Counted from the first letter of the stretch, positions 33,459-44,963 are shown. The stretch: 64,000 nucleotides of DNA from Malus domestica (GCF_042453785.1 NC_091675.1:51656501-51720500), one strand, 5' to 3'. A program made the numbers and translations. The notes: generated from the letters alone by a model not told the origin.

Positions 33459-34682
33459 TTATGTTTTGGAATTGTTCATCGTGTCTGCCTCATATTCATC
33501 AACGGCATCATAATCATACTCATCTTCCATAATCACGTTGTGAAGAATGATGTACGTCATGATGGATCGAAGCAACTCTAAATCAAACATTCTGGAAACA
33601 CCCCTGACAATCGCCCAACGAGCTTGGAGGATACCAAAACAACACTCCATATCCTTCCTACACCCCTCTTAACAGCTTGCAAAGTGTTTTTCCTTTGCAC
33701 TTTGTGGATGTGGCATTGTTTTGACAAACGATGACCACCTTGGGTAAATGCCATCTGCTAGGTAGTATGGCGCGTGGTACTTATGTCCGTTGACTAAGTA
33801 CGTGACTCTTGGTGCTTTTCCTTGTAGGACATCGTTGAACACTGGGGATTGGGTAAGGACATTGAGGTCATTTTGAGCTCCGGGAACACTGAAAAAAGCT
33901 TGTCAAATCCATGTATCAAATGATGTCATCACCTCCAAAATTATACTTTTTGCTCATTTTATGTCTCCATAAGCTCCTTGCCATGCACTTGGACAATTTT
34001 TCCAAGTCTAGTGCATATAGTCGATGCTTCCAATCATCCCAGGAAAACCTCGCATCTCGCATTTCTTTAGAATCCTTTGCAAGTCCATCTCAGTAGGTCT
34101 CCGTAGGTACTCTGTAGTGTAGATAGATTCGATTGTGGAGCAAAACCTCATCAGGGACTTAAGAATGGTTGATTTCCCCATCCTTACTATCTCATCCACT
34201 TGGTCTATAGATGCTCCATATGCAAGCATCCGCAAAGCAGCAGTAATTTTTTGCTCAGGAAAGAGACCCATAACACCAAAAGCATCCTTCTTTTACACAA
34301 AGTAAGAATCATGGTTGCAAACAGCAATCATGATTTTGTTGAACAAATGTCATTCCATTCTAAAACGACGTACAAAGTACGTATCAGGGAATGCACTGTT
34401 AGGGACAAAATAATCGTCCAAGAGATCTGTACCTCATCGTTGCCTACTTCTATCAATGTTTGCGGAACGGCTGGGCCTGGAGATCTGAGCCACAGCTTGG
34501 ATGACTCGATGGAAATGTGAGGCTCTTTGACTTCTTGCTTCGTCATCTCTCATTCTATGCTCCTCATCCTCATCCTCATCCATCTCATTTTCGCCCACCT
34601 GAAGATTGATCATTTCTTCCCCTTGCTTAAACAATTCTTTCTCTTGCTCATCGATTGCCCACAACATCCTTGAAGAAGACAT
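33459..34682 (-). pseudogene. Harbinger DDE transposase, broken
   Basis: Minus-strand pieces in order: MSSSRMLWAIDEQEKELF (34682), RRFRMEWHLFNKIM-like sequence, MGLFPEQKITAALRMLAYG, DEIVRMGKSTILKSLMRFC, RGFPGMIGSIDYMH with the first catalytic Asp, later LVNGHKYHAPYYLADGIYP, and FGILQARWAIVRG to IILHNVIMEDE. The frame breaks directly after DYMH, where a TAG replaces the usual Trp, and again several times between 33650 and 34000. The order and motifs are those of HARBI1/ALP1-like transposases. Confidence 0.88.
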
Positions 34683-35244
34683 TGTAAGAAGAAAGCAGAA
34701 ACTATGAATAATGATAGATATTTTGATTTTAGTGTGTGATTTCTTAAGATGGATGGTGGGTTATATGGAGGAAAAAGAAAGGATTAGGTTGTAGATAATG
34801 CCACGTGACATGCCGTCATTCGTTAAAAATCTGATCGAAATCTATCCTCAAAGATTGTAAACATATTGTGACACATGGCGAGACGTGATTGGTTAAAAAT
34901 AATATCGGAAATCTATCATTAACGATTCTGAAAAGGTAACGACACGTGGCACAACGACATTGGATAAAAATCTTTTCAAAATCTATCACCAAAAATTATT
35001 TTTTCGAATAATGACACGTGGCGCAATGAGAATGATTAAAAATCTTATCTGAAATTACAAATAAAATTATTTTGTATTATTTTATAAAATAAAAATACTA
35101 ATATTTTATTACCTATTGCTATGGCTATTCAGTTTAGGGGTGTAGATGCAAAAGACAGTTACTGTTCATTAAAGTAGTTACTATTCACTAGGGGGATTCA
35201 ATAGTAAGTTGACCTAGAGGGCCTTTACAACACTGGAGTTGCTC

Positions 35245-36150
35245 TAAGATGCATGATGATGTTGTACAAGAGTGATGCAGAAGTACAACTGATGGTGCCA
35301 TGCTTTTTAGAGAAGAGAAAAGGGCCTTGAGTACAACTGTTTGCTAATGAGGGTTCCATCGTATTGTTGGTAGTTACTGGTAGTTGTGTTTGTTGATTGT
35401 TTTATAATTTTCGTACTTATGAGTTATGGAATTTAGATTTCATCTGGATCTAAATTGTGGGATTTTAAGAATCTTTAAATTCTAACCGTTTATCGTACAT
35501 CGAGTGGTCCGAAGATTTTTTTATTTAAAATTAAATACAAATAATACCTAATGAAAACTGACCACATGATGCATGAAGAACGGCGAGAATGTGACGATTC
35601 TTAGGATCCCCACAAAGAGAATCCGGAGAAGATCCTCATCCCGAGATATGAAGGGTTCTAGCTTTAGCTAGTAATGTTGTAGCATTGGAAAGATTTAGTT
35701 TTTGTAAATTGCATATACTGTAAGGTAATAATTACTTGCCTTTTGCGGAAGGGTAATACTAGGAGATCAAAATTTCAAACCAAATTTGTAAACCAAATGA
35801 TGTGGTGGTTGATAATTAAATTATTACTTAAATATTAATTAACGTGCTTATTTCTTATTGATTTGCAAATTTGGTTTAAAAATTGGGTAATGCTAGATAG
35901 ACTAAATTTGTAGACAAAATTTACAAACTAAATGATGTGTCCTTAATAGATATGAGCATGTTTATCAACATCATTTAAGTAATAATCTAATCATCAACTT
36001 ACATGTCATTTAGTTTACATAATTTTATCTAAAATTTTGGTCTCTTTGACATTACCCTTAATATTTGGTATTTCTGACATTACCCTTAATATTTGGTCTC
36101 TCTAACATTATCTCTCTCATAATGAATGTGGTAAAGGGCCCTCTGATATA
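35245..36150. other. Intergenic stretch with MITE family B copies
   Basis: The first ~400 bases are the right half of the repeat interrupted by the Harbinger element. The rest is AT-rich, with two family B copies listed separately. No gene was recognised. Confidence 0.5.
35753..36060. repeat. MITE-like repeat family B, two adjacent copies
   Basis: Copy one (about 35753-35883) starts 'gggtaatactaggagatc'. Copy two (about 35886-36057) starts 'gggtaatgctagatagac' and ends 'tctctttgacattaccct', giving imperfect terminal inverted repeats. Shared inner words are 'aaactaaatgatgtg' and 'attattacttaa' or its complement. Confidence 0.6.
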
Positions 36151-37356
36151 TTTTTTTTTTGGCGAACTGGATTAAATAACAACCGGGCAAAGATGCCAAA
36201 GATACAAAGAAGCCTACCCCAAGGCAAAAGCAAGCAGCAACAACTAAGGAAAAGCAGTACAAAGAGGTAAAGACGAAATCGCACCAAATGCTAAAAATGT
36301 CACTCCTCATACTGCCAGGAAGAAATTAATGGGGACAAGGGAGACCATCATTACACAGAACATGAACAAGGGAGGATGGGGGTCTGTTGACCCAAATATT
36401 ATCACATACCTCCCTACTTTGCCGCGACGCCAGAAGATCCGCAGCCATATTGGCCGATCTTGGAACCCAAGACCAGCGGCAGTCATTAAAAGCCTCCCCC
36501 GTTCTTTTGCATCGCGCTAAAATTGGGAAAGCTTCCTAACTGCCCATCGTATCCAAGTCTCGAATACAGGATATGGATTCCTGAGAGTCAGATTCCACGA
36601 TGACAAAATTCCATCCCATGTTTCTTCCAAACTCACACCCATGCAGCACTGCCAAAGCTTCTGCCACAGCCACAGAAGAGGCTGTGACCCTCATCCTGTT
36701 CGCTGCCACAAACCTGCCCGCATCGTCCTGAGCCACAACACCCACAAAACTCGAACCCCCACTCCTTAACCAGCTTGCATCCACATTAATTTTGATAAAA
36801 CCCACACAAGGTGGAGACCAATGGACATCAGAAGCCGATCCATTGACAAAAATTGGCAAACTAATTACAGTAGCCTGAGTAGATTCCTTGAAGGCAGCCA
36901 CAGAATGGGTGAGAACTGCAATGATCTGTCGAGGAAAGATAGGTTGTTGATTGAAGAGAAAATTGCATCTTGCCTTCCATATATACCAACATGTTGTAGC
37001 AACATATGAAAGCATGTTGTTCCTCACACTTGTCTGCCCATTTACCGAACCAACAATATCACCCAACCAATTAGCCCAAGTTGTGACCACTCCCCTTCGC
37101 AAGCCTCTTGTCAACCTTCCCCCAAGCCATACCTCCTCTACCCACGAACATTGGAGAAAAAGATGTACCAATGATTCCTCATACCTATTGCAAATAGGGC
37201 AGATTGTTGAAGAAGAGGATCGACGCATAAACAAATTTACTTTCGTGGCCACTGCCTCTTGTAAGGTCTTCCACATAAAAGATCTTATTTTTGGCCGAAC
37301 CTCAAGCTTCCAAACACACTTCCAAATCTGCTTTGGGATATTGTGCATTCAAATAA
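36151..37356 (-). mobile_element. 5'-truncated LINE (L1-like)
   Basis: The element reads on the minus strand and ends in a poly-A run (ten T on the plus strand, 36151-36160). Only the terminal part of the polyprotein remains, so it was truncated on insertion, as is common for L1. No clear target duplication was found. Confidence 0.8.
36326..37348 (-). pseudogene. LINE polyprotein end: zinc-binding RT tail and RNase H-like domain
   Basis: The frame contains the reverse-transcriptase zinc-binding region (PICNRYEESLVHLFLQCSWV, preceded by VRPKIRSFMWK). It is followed by an RNase H-like domain (KINVDASW, GVVAQDDAGRFVA, VAEALAVLHG, VIVESDSQ). A TAG at 36536-36538 interrupts it. Beyond that codon the same frame goes on through EAFPILARCKR and WVPRSANMAADLLASR to a natural stop at 36326. 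It therefore has one premature stop near the end of an otherwise open relic. Confidence 0.85.
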
Positions 37357-38118
37357 CATTAATTAACAAATGAATTGGAAGTGATTTTTACGCATGCATT
37401 TTAGCATTGACGGTGGCAAAGATAGTGTGAATACCAAAGCCTCAAAGCTGGCGACTAGATTCTAAAGTAGTAAGAAGTAGAGGATGACTGAATGAGGATA
37501 TATGCTGTGCAGAAAGGGTGGGGAGGGAGGGGCAGCGGTAAGGTTTGAAAGGGGGAGGGGTCTGCCGGCTGGGGTGGAAAAGAGGGGCTGCATTCAAATA
37601 GAAATTTTATTAGATGACAGATACCACATAAACACTAATTCTAAACTAGGCCACTGGTGGAGCCACTATGGGCCTAGAGTCAAATTTGGTCTTGAGTTTC
37701 TTTTGTCAAAAGAAACTTATTCGAGAAGGCCGACAAAAGCGAGAGAGGAGCTCAATCTGATAATGAAGGAAGAGGATATTTGTAGGATCAACATGGCCGG
37801 ACTTGTAACAGTCTAACGAGCACTACTAATCAATATCGATATCATTATTTTACTTAAAAGTAAACTTTTCATTGTGGAGATTTTATAAGCGGTATAATAG
37901 GTCACTACTAATCAATATAAATATTATATATATTGTTTCTAACTTAACCACTTGTACATCGTAAACACTCAAAACTGAGAGGTTAACAGACCAGTATAGT
38001 AACCATTGGGGGTTTTAGGGACCAAACGGATACGAAAACAACAAGATTTAAGTGGTTCACTTGTAAGAATGACTTGTGTCCATTGGAGTAATTTGATATA
38101 TATTTACTGCGAATTACA

Positions 38119-38408
38119 ATACGTGGATGACAAAACGTGGATGACTCATAAGAAAAAAAAAGTTGCAGTCGGAGGAAGAAGAAGGAAGAAAAAAGAAAAA
38201 AAAAACAAAACGTGGATGACATGTGGCGCCCAGTCATTATTCACATGAGCACCACGTCACAATTAACGGCAGATTTAACAGTTTGACTAACGGATGTATA
38301 AGACTGTTCCAAAATTTACACTTTAGGTATGAATCTGAGACGAAAAAAACTTGATGTACTAAATGTTGAAAACCACGAAGCATGAATGTAGTAACCAGTC
38401 TTTTACCC
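38119..38408 (+). mobile_element. Partial Mutator-like element, right end only
   Basis: The stretch 38205-38408 matches the right terminal repeat of the element at 43016-44550 (ACGTGGATGAC, AACGGCAGATTTAACAG, CTTGATGTACTAAATG, ending AGTCTTTTACCC). A short purine tract with the same 'gttgcagtcggagg' word precedes it. The left terminal repeat is absent, so this is a truncated copy. Confidence 0.75.
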
Positions 38409-38428
38409 TTTATTCTAAATCAAAATTT

Positions 38429-38765
38429 ACAATATTTGGAGATTTATCAAAAAAAAAAAGGAAAACTAATGAAAAGGGCTTGAAAACTTTGAGTTTTAAT
38501 GATAAGGACAAAATAAAGGGTAAAATGAATAATATCAGGTTTGACTTTTTAGTGTAAAAATGTGATTTTTTTGTTAATACAATATTTGGAGATTTATCAA
38601 AAAAAAAAAGAAAACTAATGAAAAGGGCTTGAAAACTTTGAGTTTTAATGATAAGGACAAAATAAAGGGTAAAATGAATAATATCAGGTTTGACTTTTTA
38701 GTGTAAAAATGTGATTTTTTGTTAAAATGAACAGTACCGCGGGCTTTTCATTAAAACTCCCAAAA
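38429..38765 (+). repeat. Repeat family A, tandemly duplicated copy
   Basis: A unit of about 150 bases (starting 'acaatatttggagatttatc') occurs at 38429-38577 and again at 38579-38726, almost identical. The second copy runs on to 'cgggcttttcattaaaactc' near 38755, where the normal family end lies. The duplication must be younger than the insertion. Confidence 0.8.
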
Positions 38766-40156
38766 AAAAATACAATATTAAGAATATATCAATCATTTTT
38801 ATCCTAATTAACAATAGATTAAAGACATTTGTTTCAGTGCTGCATCGTTAATTGGCTCATATACAGTCCCCTTATTCTCTGCCTTAAGATATGCATCCTC
38901 AACGATAAGTTTAGCAAACTCGTCGGCTACCTGATTCCCCAGTTAGAAGTTGTGAAAGAAAAGGAAAGGACACCAACATATTACTACAGTAAAACATTGT
39001 TATCATCAATAATACAAGTCGGCTATGCTCGAGAAAGGATCTTTGCTGGATCATTTTTTAGGGATTTAAGAGTTTTGTGATCGTGATCGTTTATCATACA
39101 TCATGCAATCAGTTGTTATTAAGTATAATTTATATTTATTTTTACATTTTAAATTTTAAAATAATTTCTAACTATGTATGATGAACAATTACGATCACAG
39201 AATTTCTAAAATTCCCAAAAGATAATCCGGTGAGGAATCTTTTCCATGCGCGAGGACTTTAGAAAACCAAAAAGTTCCCCTCAAAGTAAACATTCTTTTT
39301 TCTCTTTTCGTAGAAACCAAAGCAGCTTCCGTTGTATTTTGCTTTCGGCCGAGCGTTTCTTTTTGGTCAGTACAGTAGGCCATGGACTTTTTCTTATTAA
39401 AATTATGAGAAAGATTTATAGGGAACGATTTTACTTGTAACATTCTCTATCCATTAATATATTGTTAAATGTAAATTTTTCTCCACATGATATATTATTA
39501 ATCGGGAGGCCACGTGACAATAAATCTGTTTCATATAAGTTGCTTTTCAATCAGTATAACAACTTATTATCAAACCTTTTTAATCCACATGGTTCACCAC
39601 TAATATCATTGATATTGTCCAAATTTAATCACATGTTAATAGGTGATTACAAAAGTACTCAGTGATGTTAGAAGTGGACGTCTAACATATAAACTATATA
39701 TTACTTTGCTATATTTTCAATATAAAACTCTATTCTTTAACACTTATATATTACGAGTACACTGTCATAATGATGTGCTAATAATATAAGAGTACATAAA
39801 AATAAACTAACACATAGTTTTATATTACAATACGGAACTCTACCATAGTGGTGTATTCGTGAATACAAATATTTCTCCAAATGCAGGGAAAACATTGTGC
39901 AAGACAAGACGATAGTTTATGATTCAACGCTAACCAAGTAAACTAATTTATATCATCATCGTAATCTCAACGCTAACCAAGTAGTTCGATGGTTATTATG
40001 GAGAAAACGCGTTGTGTTTAGAAGTCACCGCTGCCTAGTAGTAATTTATTTCCTTCTTTCCCTAACCTTGTCTTTCTTTAACACCTTCCTTAGCCCTTTC
40101 TTAATGGTTGGATTATGATATATAATTTAATATTTACAAAGATGGGATATGTTCCT

Positions 40157-40166
40157 TGGTATATAT
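40157..40166 (+). promoter_or_regulatory. Candidate TATA box of the J-protein gene
   Basis: GGTATATATT lies about 60 bases before the ATG at 40222. This spacing would give a short leader. No transcript data. Confidence 0.4.
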
Positions 40167-40221
40167 TAGCCTCAACCCGCATAACTCTTTTCCATGCATT
40201 TTGCAGAACATTCACATAGCC

Positions 40222-40785
40222 ATGAACACCTCTCTGCTGACTTCTTCAAGCTGCATAAACCCTAGTACCAGTGCTGCAGCTGCTAAGCCTAAACCTTCTT
40301 TTCTAAATTGTCATGCACGCAAAGCCACTAAAATTTCATGCAGACCCACGAATTGTTACGAGGGCGGTAGTACTAGTCATACCAATTTCTACAAGCTACT
40401 TAGCTTGAGTCCGAATACTAAAACGAGCAAAGACGAGATCAAGCGAGCTTACAGAAGCATGGCGCTTCGCTATCATCCAGATGTATGTCATGATCAACAA
40501 AATTCCAATATTTTAACCGAGCGATTTGTGCAACTGAACGAGGCTTACAAGACGCTATCAGATCCTCTGTTGCGTGATGAATACGATTACGAGTTGGGTT
40601 TGAAAGATTATTGTAACAATAGTTGTAGTAGGAGGAGCACCTTCACATACAGTATGGATAATTCTGTCAGAAATAATCAAGGTGCACAAAACAGATGGAG
40701 TCAACAAATTCTTGAGTTGAAGAGAAGGTCGCAAAAGGAAGGATCATGGGCCAGCAGAATGAGGAGAGCTCGCGCCATTGACTAG
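40222..40785 (+). CDS. Plastid-targeted small J-domain protein (DnaJ/DJC type), single exon
   Basis: 187 residues, intronless. The first ~60 residues are Ser/Thr/Lys-rich and nearly free of acids, fitting a chloroplast transit peptide. The J domain spans residues ~54-125: FYKLLSLSPNTKTSKDEIKRAY, then YHPDV with the invariant HPD that stimulates Hsp70 ATPase activity, then FVQLNEAYKTLSDPLLRDEYD. The C-terminal tail is basic (RSQKEGSWASRMRRAR). It lacks the Gly/Phe and zinc-finger regions, so it is a type III (C-type) J protein. Size and layout resemble chloroplast DnaJ20-like proteins, which hand clients to stromal Hsp70. The start at 40222 is the first ATG of this frame; upstream codons are open but lack an ATG. 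Confidence 0.93.
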   Translation: MNTSLLTSSSCINPSTSAAAAKPKPSFLNCHARKATKISCRPTNCYEGGSTSHTNFYKLLSLSPNTKTSKDEIKRAYRSMALRYHPDVCHDQQNSNILTERFVQLNEAYKTLSDPLLRDEYDYELGLKDYCNNSCSRRSTFTYSMDNSVRNNQGAQNRWSQQILELKRRSQKEGSWASRMRRARAID

Positions 40786-41122
40786 TTACTCTTATCACCT
40801 CATTTCATAATTTCATTCATTCACTTATTTCCTTTTTACTAAATTCTTGGACCAATTCTGTACTTGCTAAATATTCTTGATCAAATTGAGCCCGTAAAAT
40901 TATTGGGCCGATCTACTTCTATACGAATTTATTTTTTTCTTATTTTATATTGTTAATATTCTTTAGATTTACAATTCAATGTAAAATGCATTGAGTGAAT
41001 TGGCTTTACATAATAACAAATTTAGAACACAGTTTTACACAAGATTTGACACAAGTTTTAAGCCGTTAAATTATCCTATTATTAATGGTTAAGATTTAAC
41101 CTTATAAGACAATTAATTTGAT
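40786..41122. other. 3' flank of the J-protein gene
   Basis: AT-rich sequence with possible poly-A signals. No other feature was seen before the TRIM element. Confidence 0.5.
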
Positions 41123-41127
41123 ATTTT

Positions 41128-41725
41128 TGTTGGAATTGTTGGATCGCCGGGCCCGTCCCACTCTAACAAGACCGATACTGTCCCCACTTAACCACCTGCA
41201 CAATCCTCAGGTGTGGGGTTTTATCAAAAGGCCTCGGTATTAGTTAGAGTGGGGTAATACTATTTAAACTTCTTTAGTTTTCTTCACCCCACCGATGTGG
41301 GAAGGTTTAACACTCCCCCTCACGTGTAACCTCATTTAGTGGTTCACACGTGGAGATCCACATCAGTAATTGAAACTCAGAGGTCGGCTCACGTTGGGCC
41401 CACTTGTTTTCAATTGGAACTCAGCGGTCGTTTCTATATTAAGAGTTTAGACTTGTTTCCTTCCGGGTGGTGACAAGCTCATTGGCTTGCACACAAGCTC
41501 GTTGGCTTGCACGGGCCCGCAACCGTGGACTCTGATACCATGTTGGAATTGTTGGATCGCCGGGCCCGTCCCACTCTAACAAGACCGATACTGTCCCCAC
41601 TTAACCACCTGCACAATCCTCAGGTGTGGGGTTTTATCAAAAGGCCTCGGTATTAGTTAGAGTGGGGTAATACTATTTAAACTTCTTTAGTTTTCTTCAC
41701 CCCACCGATGTGGGAAGGTTTAACA
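41128..41725 (-). mobile_element. TRIM (terminal-repeat retrotransposon in miniature)
   Basis: Two 185-base direct LTRs (41128-41312 and 41541-41725), essentially identical by eye, start TGTTGG and end AACA. The 5-bp duplication ATTTT flanks them (41123-41127 and 41726-41730). The inner 228 bases contain TGGTATCAGAGTCCA on the minus strand directly beside the right LTR, a perfect tRNA-iMet primer-binding site. A polypurine tract (GAGGGGGAG, minus strand) lies beside the left LTR. There is no coding sequence. The small size and near-identical LTRs point to recent movement using proteins from another element. Confidence 0.93.
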
Positions 41726-41730
41726 ATTTT

Positions 41731-43006
41731 TAAATAAAAACATACATTAGAAATAAAAATATGAAACATTTTTTTTAATTATGACTCTGATTCTCTCTCC
41801 CAATCCCATTAACTTTCCATTTCTTTCTTTTCTTTTGCTTTCCTATGAGAATATCCAGCAATTTTGGTCATTTGAGATTTGGTTGCCTGATCAGTTAGTC
41901 ACATTAGGCTGCCATTTTGAAATTACGTTCTTGTAGCTTCCTGTTCTGTTTGTTTGCGCCTTCTCTTAATATCTCCAAAATTTCCTGAATCCAGCTCTTG
42001 TATCTGGTAAGCTAATTAAATGGGCTCATTCATGAATCTTAAGACTGCGTCTTCTGAATTCTGGAAAATCGTATGAGATTTGTATTCCTTTGAGGCGTTT
42101 CTGGGGTAGTGAATTCTGCATTTGATAGGAATGTCATTTAATTGTGTAATCAAAATGGCATCACTTAAATCACTTGTTCTGATGTTTATCTTTCCGGACT
42201 CGTCTAGCAACCTTACTGGAACCAAACCATGCCACAACCATTTGAACCTTCTCATCCCTTGCTTCCTTGTATTGGCATGAACTCTAGTAACCTTACTGGA
42301 AAAGATCTTCCAGGCTCATCTACTGCAAAAGAAATTTCGATCCATAGTTGTTCCATCTCTGAAAATCCAATATGAAGGATTGCCTACGTGGGGATGCTCT
42401 TCCTTGGCCTGCAATGGTGAACAAAAACTGGAGAAGGAGAACCATTGAGAGTTTTCTTACTTGATTAACTTTTGAAATTTGCACCATATAAGGCTTGATT
42501 GATTATTGTGCATTTAATTGTTATTTTGTATATAAGTTACAAAAAGTAATAATAATTTCTTATAAAGGAAAATTAATAATAATTAATTAGCTATCAGATT
42601 AAGTCTTAACTAACAGTAGGATAATCATAGAGGAAAATTAGGTTCATATCATTCTTTTTGTTACTCCATTGATTAAAATCCTATTCATTTTCAATTTTTA
42701 ATCAAGGTCATTGGGTATTAATAACATCATTAATTATTTGAATAATAAAATATTTTTATTTTTAAATATATTTCTTTAGTGTTAAAAATGTTACAATTAG
42801 TATATTTATATTTATGGCTAAATTTTTTGTCATATATTTTTATTTTTAGTTTGTACCTATTTTTAATTTGCAAATATTTTTTAATTTGTACCAATTTTAT
42901 TTTCATTTTTAATTTGTACCCATATATTAGTTTCTTTTTGTGCCCAATGTTTTAAACTTTTATTTGTGTTTGTACCAATGTGTATACCGTCACGTGACAT
43001 TGTATA
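41731..43006. other. Intergenic region between TRIM and the Mutator-like element
   Basis: No gene recognised. The stretch 41900-42440 is less AT-rich and has a minus-strand open frame (42016-42255, 79 codons) without a known motif. The rest is AT-rich with repeated 'tttttaatttgtacc' words, which recur at 44620-44830 on the other side of the next element. Confidence 0.45.
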
Positions 43007-43015
43007 TTTAATCAA

Positions 43016-44550
43016 GGGTAAAAGACTGTTTACTACCCTCATGTTTTGTGGTTTTCAACATTTAGTACATCAAGTTTTTTTCGTCTCAGATTCATACCTA
43101 AAGTGTAAATTTTGGGACAGTCTCATACATCCGTTAGTCAAACTGTTAAATTTACCGTTAATTGTGACGTGGCGCTATGACTGGGCGCCACGTGTCATCC
43201 ACGTTTTTTTTTTCTTTTCTTTTTTCTTCTTTTCTTCTTTCTTTTGCAATTTTTTTTCTTCCTCCTTCTCCTTCCTTCCTCCTTCCTCCTTCTTCCTTCC
43301 CTTTCTTCTCCTTCTTCCTTCTTCTTCCTTCTCCTTCTCCTTCTTCCTCCGAATCTGGGGAAGTTTTTTTTTTTTTTTCTTCTTTCTTCTTCTTCCTCCG
43401 ACTACAACCTTTTTTTTTTTTTTCTTCCTCCTTCTTCCTTCCCCTTCTTCCTTCTTCTTCCTCAAATTTGGGGAAGATGAAGGTTTTTTTTTTTTTTTTG
43501 AGGAAGATGAAGAAGAAGGAAGAAAAAAAAAAAGTTGCAGTCGGAGGAAAAAGAAGAAGAAGAAGGAGGAAGGAGGAGGAAGAAGAAGAAAAAAAAACCT
43601 TCATCTTCCCCAGATTCGAAGGAAGAAGAATGAAGAAAAAAAAGAAGGGGAAGGAAGGAGGAAGGAATGAGAAGAAGGAGAAGAAGGAGGAAGAAAAAAA
43701 AAACCTTCATCTTCCCCAGATTTGGAGGAAGAAGAAGAAGGAAGAAGAAGGAAGAAGGAGGAAGAAGGAGAAGAAGGGGAAGGAAGAATGAGGAATGAAG
43801 AAGGAGAAGGAAGAAGACAAAAAAAAAAAAAAGTTGCAGTCGGAGGAAGAAGAAGAAGAAGAAAGAGGAAGAAGGAGGAAGAAGAAGAAAGAAGAAAAAA
43901 GAAAAAAAAAATTCCCCAACTCGGAGTAAGAAGGAAGGAGGAAGGAAGGAGAAGAAGGAGAAGAAGGAGGAAGAAAAAAAAAAACCTTCATCTTCCCCAG
44001 ATTTGGAGGAAGAAGAAGAAGGAAGAAGAAGGAAGAACGAGGAGGAAGAAGAAGGAAGAATGAGGAAGAAGGAGAAGAAGGGGAAGGAAGAAGGAGGAAG
44101 GAAGAAGACAAAAAAAAAAAAAGTTGCAGTCGGAGGAAGAAGAAGAAGAAGAAAGAGGAAGAAGGAGGAAGAAGAAGAAAGAAGAAAAAAGAAAAAAAAA
44201 ATTCCCCAACTCGGAGTAAGAAGAAGAAGAAGGAGAAGGAAGAAGGAAGAAGAAGGAAGAAGGAGAAGAAGGGGAAGGAAGAAGGAGGAAGGAAGAAGGA
44301 GAAGGAGGAAGAAAAAAAAGTTGCATAAGAAGGAAGAAGAAGAAAGAAGAAAAGAAAAAAAAAGTGGATGACACGTGGCGCCCAATCATGGCGCCACGTC
44401 ACAGTTAACGGCAGATTTAACAGTTTGACTAACAGATATATGAGACTGTCTCAAAATTTACACTTTAGGTATGAATCTGAGACGAAAAAAACTTGATGTA
44501 CTAAATGTTGAAAACCACAAAACATAAGGGTAGTAAACAGTCTTTTACCC
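43016..44550. mobile_element. Mutator-like non-autonomous element with polypurine/polypyrimidine core
   Basis: Terminal inverted repeats of about 190 bases (43016-43203 and 44366-44550) start GGGTAAAAGACTG. The 9-bp duplication TTTAATCAA flanks them (43007-43015 and 44551-44559), typical of Mutator-like elements. The plus strand is almost pure pyrimidine at 43203-43480 and almost pure purine at 43500-44365. The core repeats words such as GTTGCAGTCGGAGG, CATCTTCCCCAGATT and ATTCCCCAACTCGGAG in both orientations. The long open frames here, in all six frames, are low-complexity artefacts. Confidence 0.9.
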
Positions 44551-44559
44551 TTTAATCAA

Positions 44560-44963
44560 TGATAAAAAAATTACATATGGTATATTTATGTTTTATGCCT
44601 AAACTTTGTATCATATATTTATATTTTTAGTTTGTACCCACTTTTAATTTGCAACATTTTTTTTTTAAATTTGTAGTATTTTCTTTTTAGTTTTATTTTG
44701 TACCCATGTATTAATTTCTTTTAGCACCTATATTTTAAAAAAATTCATTTGTACTCATAATTTTTTAATCTTTTATCTGTACCCTAATTTATTTATAATG
44801 TACCAATTCTTCTTTATTAATGTACCACTTTGTTATATGTGAAATGTCCAATTTTTTTAACACTATGGATACATTCTTTTGCCATTTATTATTTCTTATT
44901 TTTAAATAGTTTTTATCCATTTATTAAATCAAAATGTTTGAATTTTTTTATTGTAACCGTTTA
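44560..44963. other. AT-rich spacer with repeated 'ttgtacc' words
   Basis: Continues the same AT-rich repeat seen at 42780-43000, which the Mutator-like element interrupted. No coding sequence. Confidence 0.45.

Larger units (their letters stand above)
21804..35244. mobile_element. PIF/Harbinger-type DNA transposon, interrupted by a nested Gypsy element
   Basis: Ends are inverted GAGCAACTCCA at 21804 and TGGAGTTGCTC ending 35244. They are flanked by TAA at 21801-21803 and 35245-35247, the 3-bp target duplication typical of PIF/Harbinger. The interrupted host word 'gtaaatgtaagatgcatg' is present elsewhere nearby, which confirms the junctions. The element carries the two usual genes, both broken: a Myb/NAM-like ORF1 on the plus strand and a DDE transposase on the minus strand. 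Removing the nested 9.3-kb retrotransposon leaves about 4.15 kb, normal for this group. Confidence 0.88.
37357..40156. other. Intergenic region upstream of the J-protein gene
   Basis: No gene was recognised. It holds a Mutator-like element end (38119-38408), a duplicated family A repeat (38429-38765), AT-rich DNA, and the J-protein promoter side. An open frame at 37502-37816 has no recognisable domain. Confidence 0.5.

Noticed and set aside
36951..37373. 140-codon plus-strand open frame
   Set aside because: It is the shadow of the LINE polyprotein on the other strand.
37502..37816. 104-codon plus-strand frame
   Set aside because: No known motif, low-complexity start and no splice partners seen.
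42016..42255. 79-codon minus-strand frame
   Set aside because: I recognise no domain, start context or exon partners. It could be a gene relic but cannot be supported.
43158..44402. Long open frames of Phe/Ser/Leu-rich or Lys/Glu/Arg-rich proteins on both strands
   Set aside because: They come from the polypurine/polypyrimidine core of the Mutator-like element. Several frames are open at once and none has a domain.
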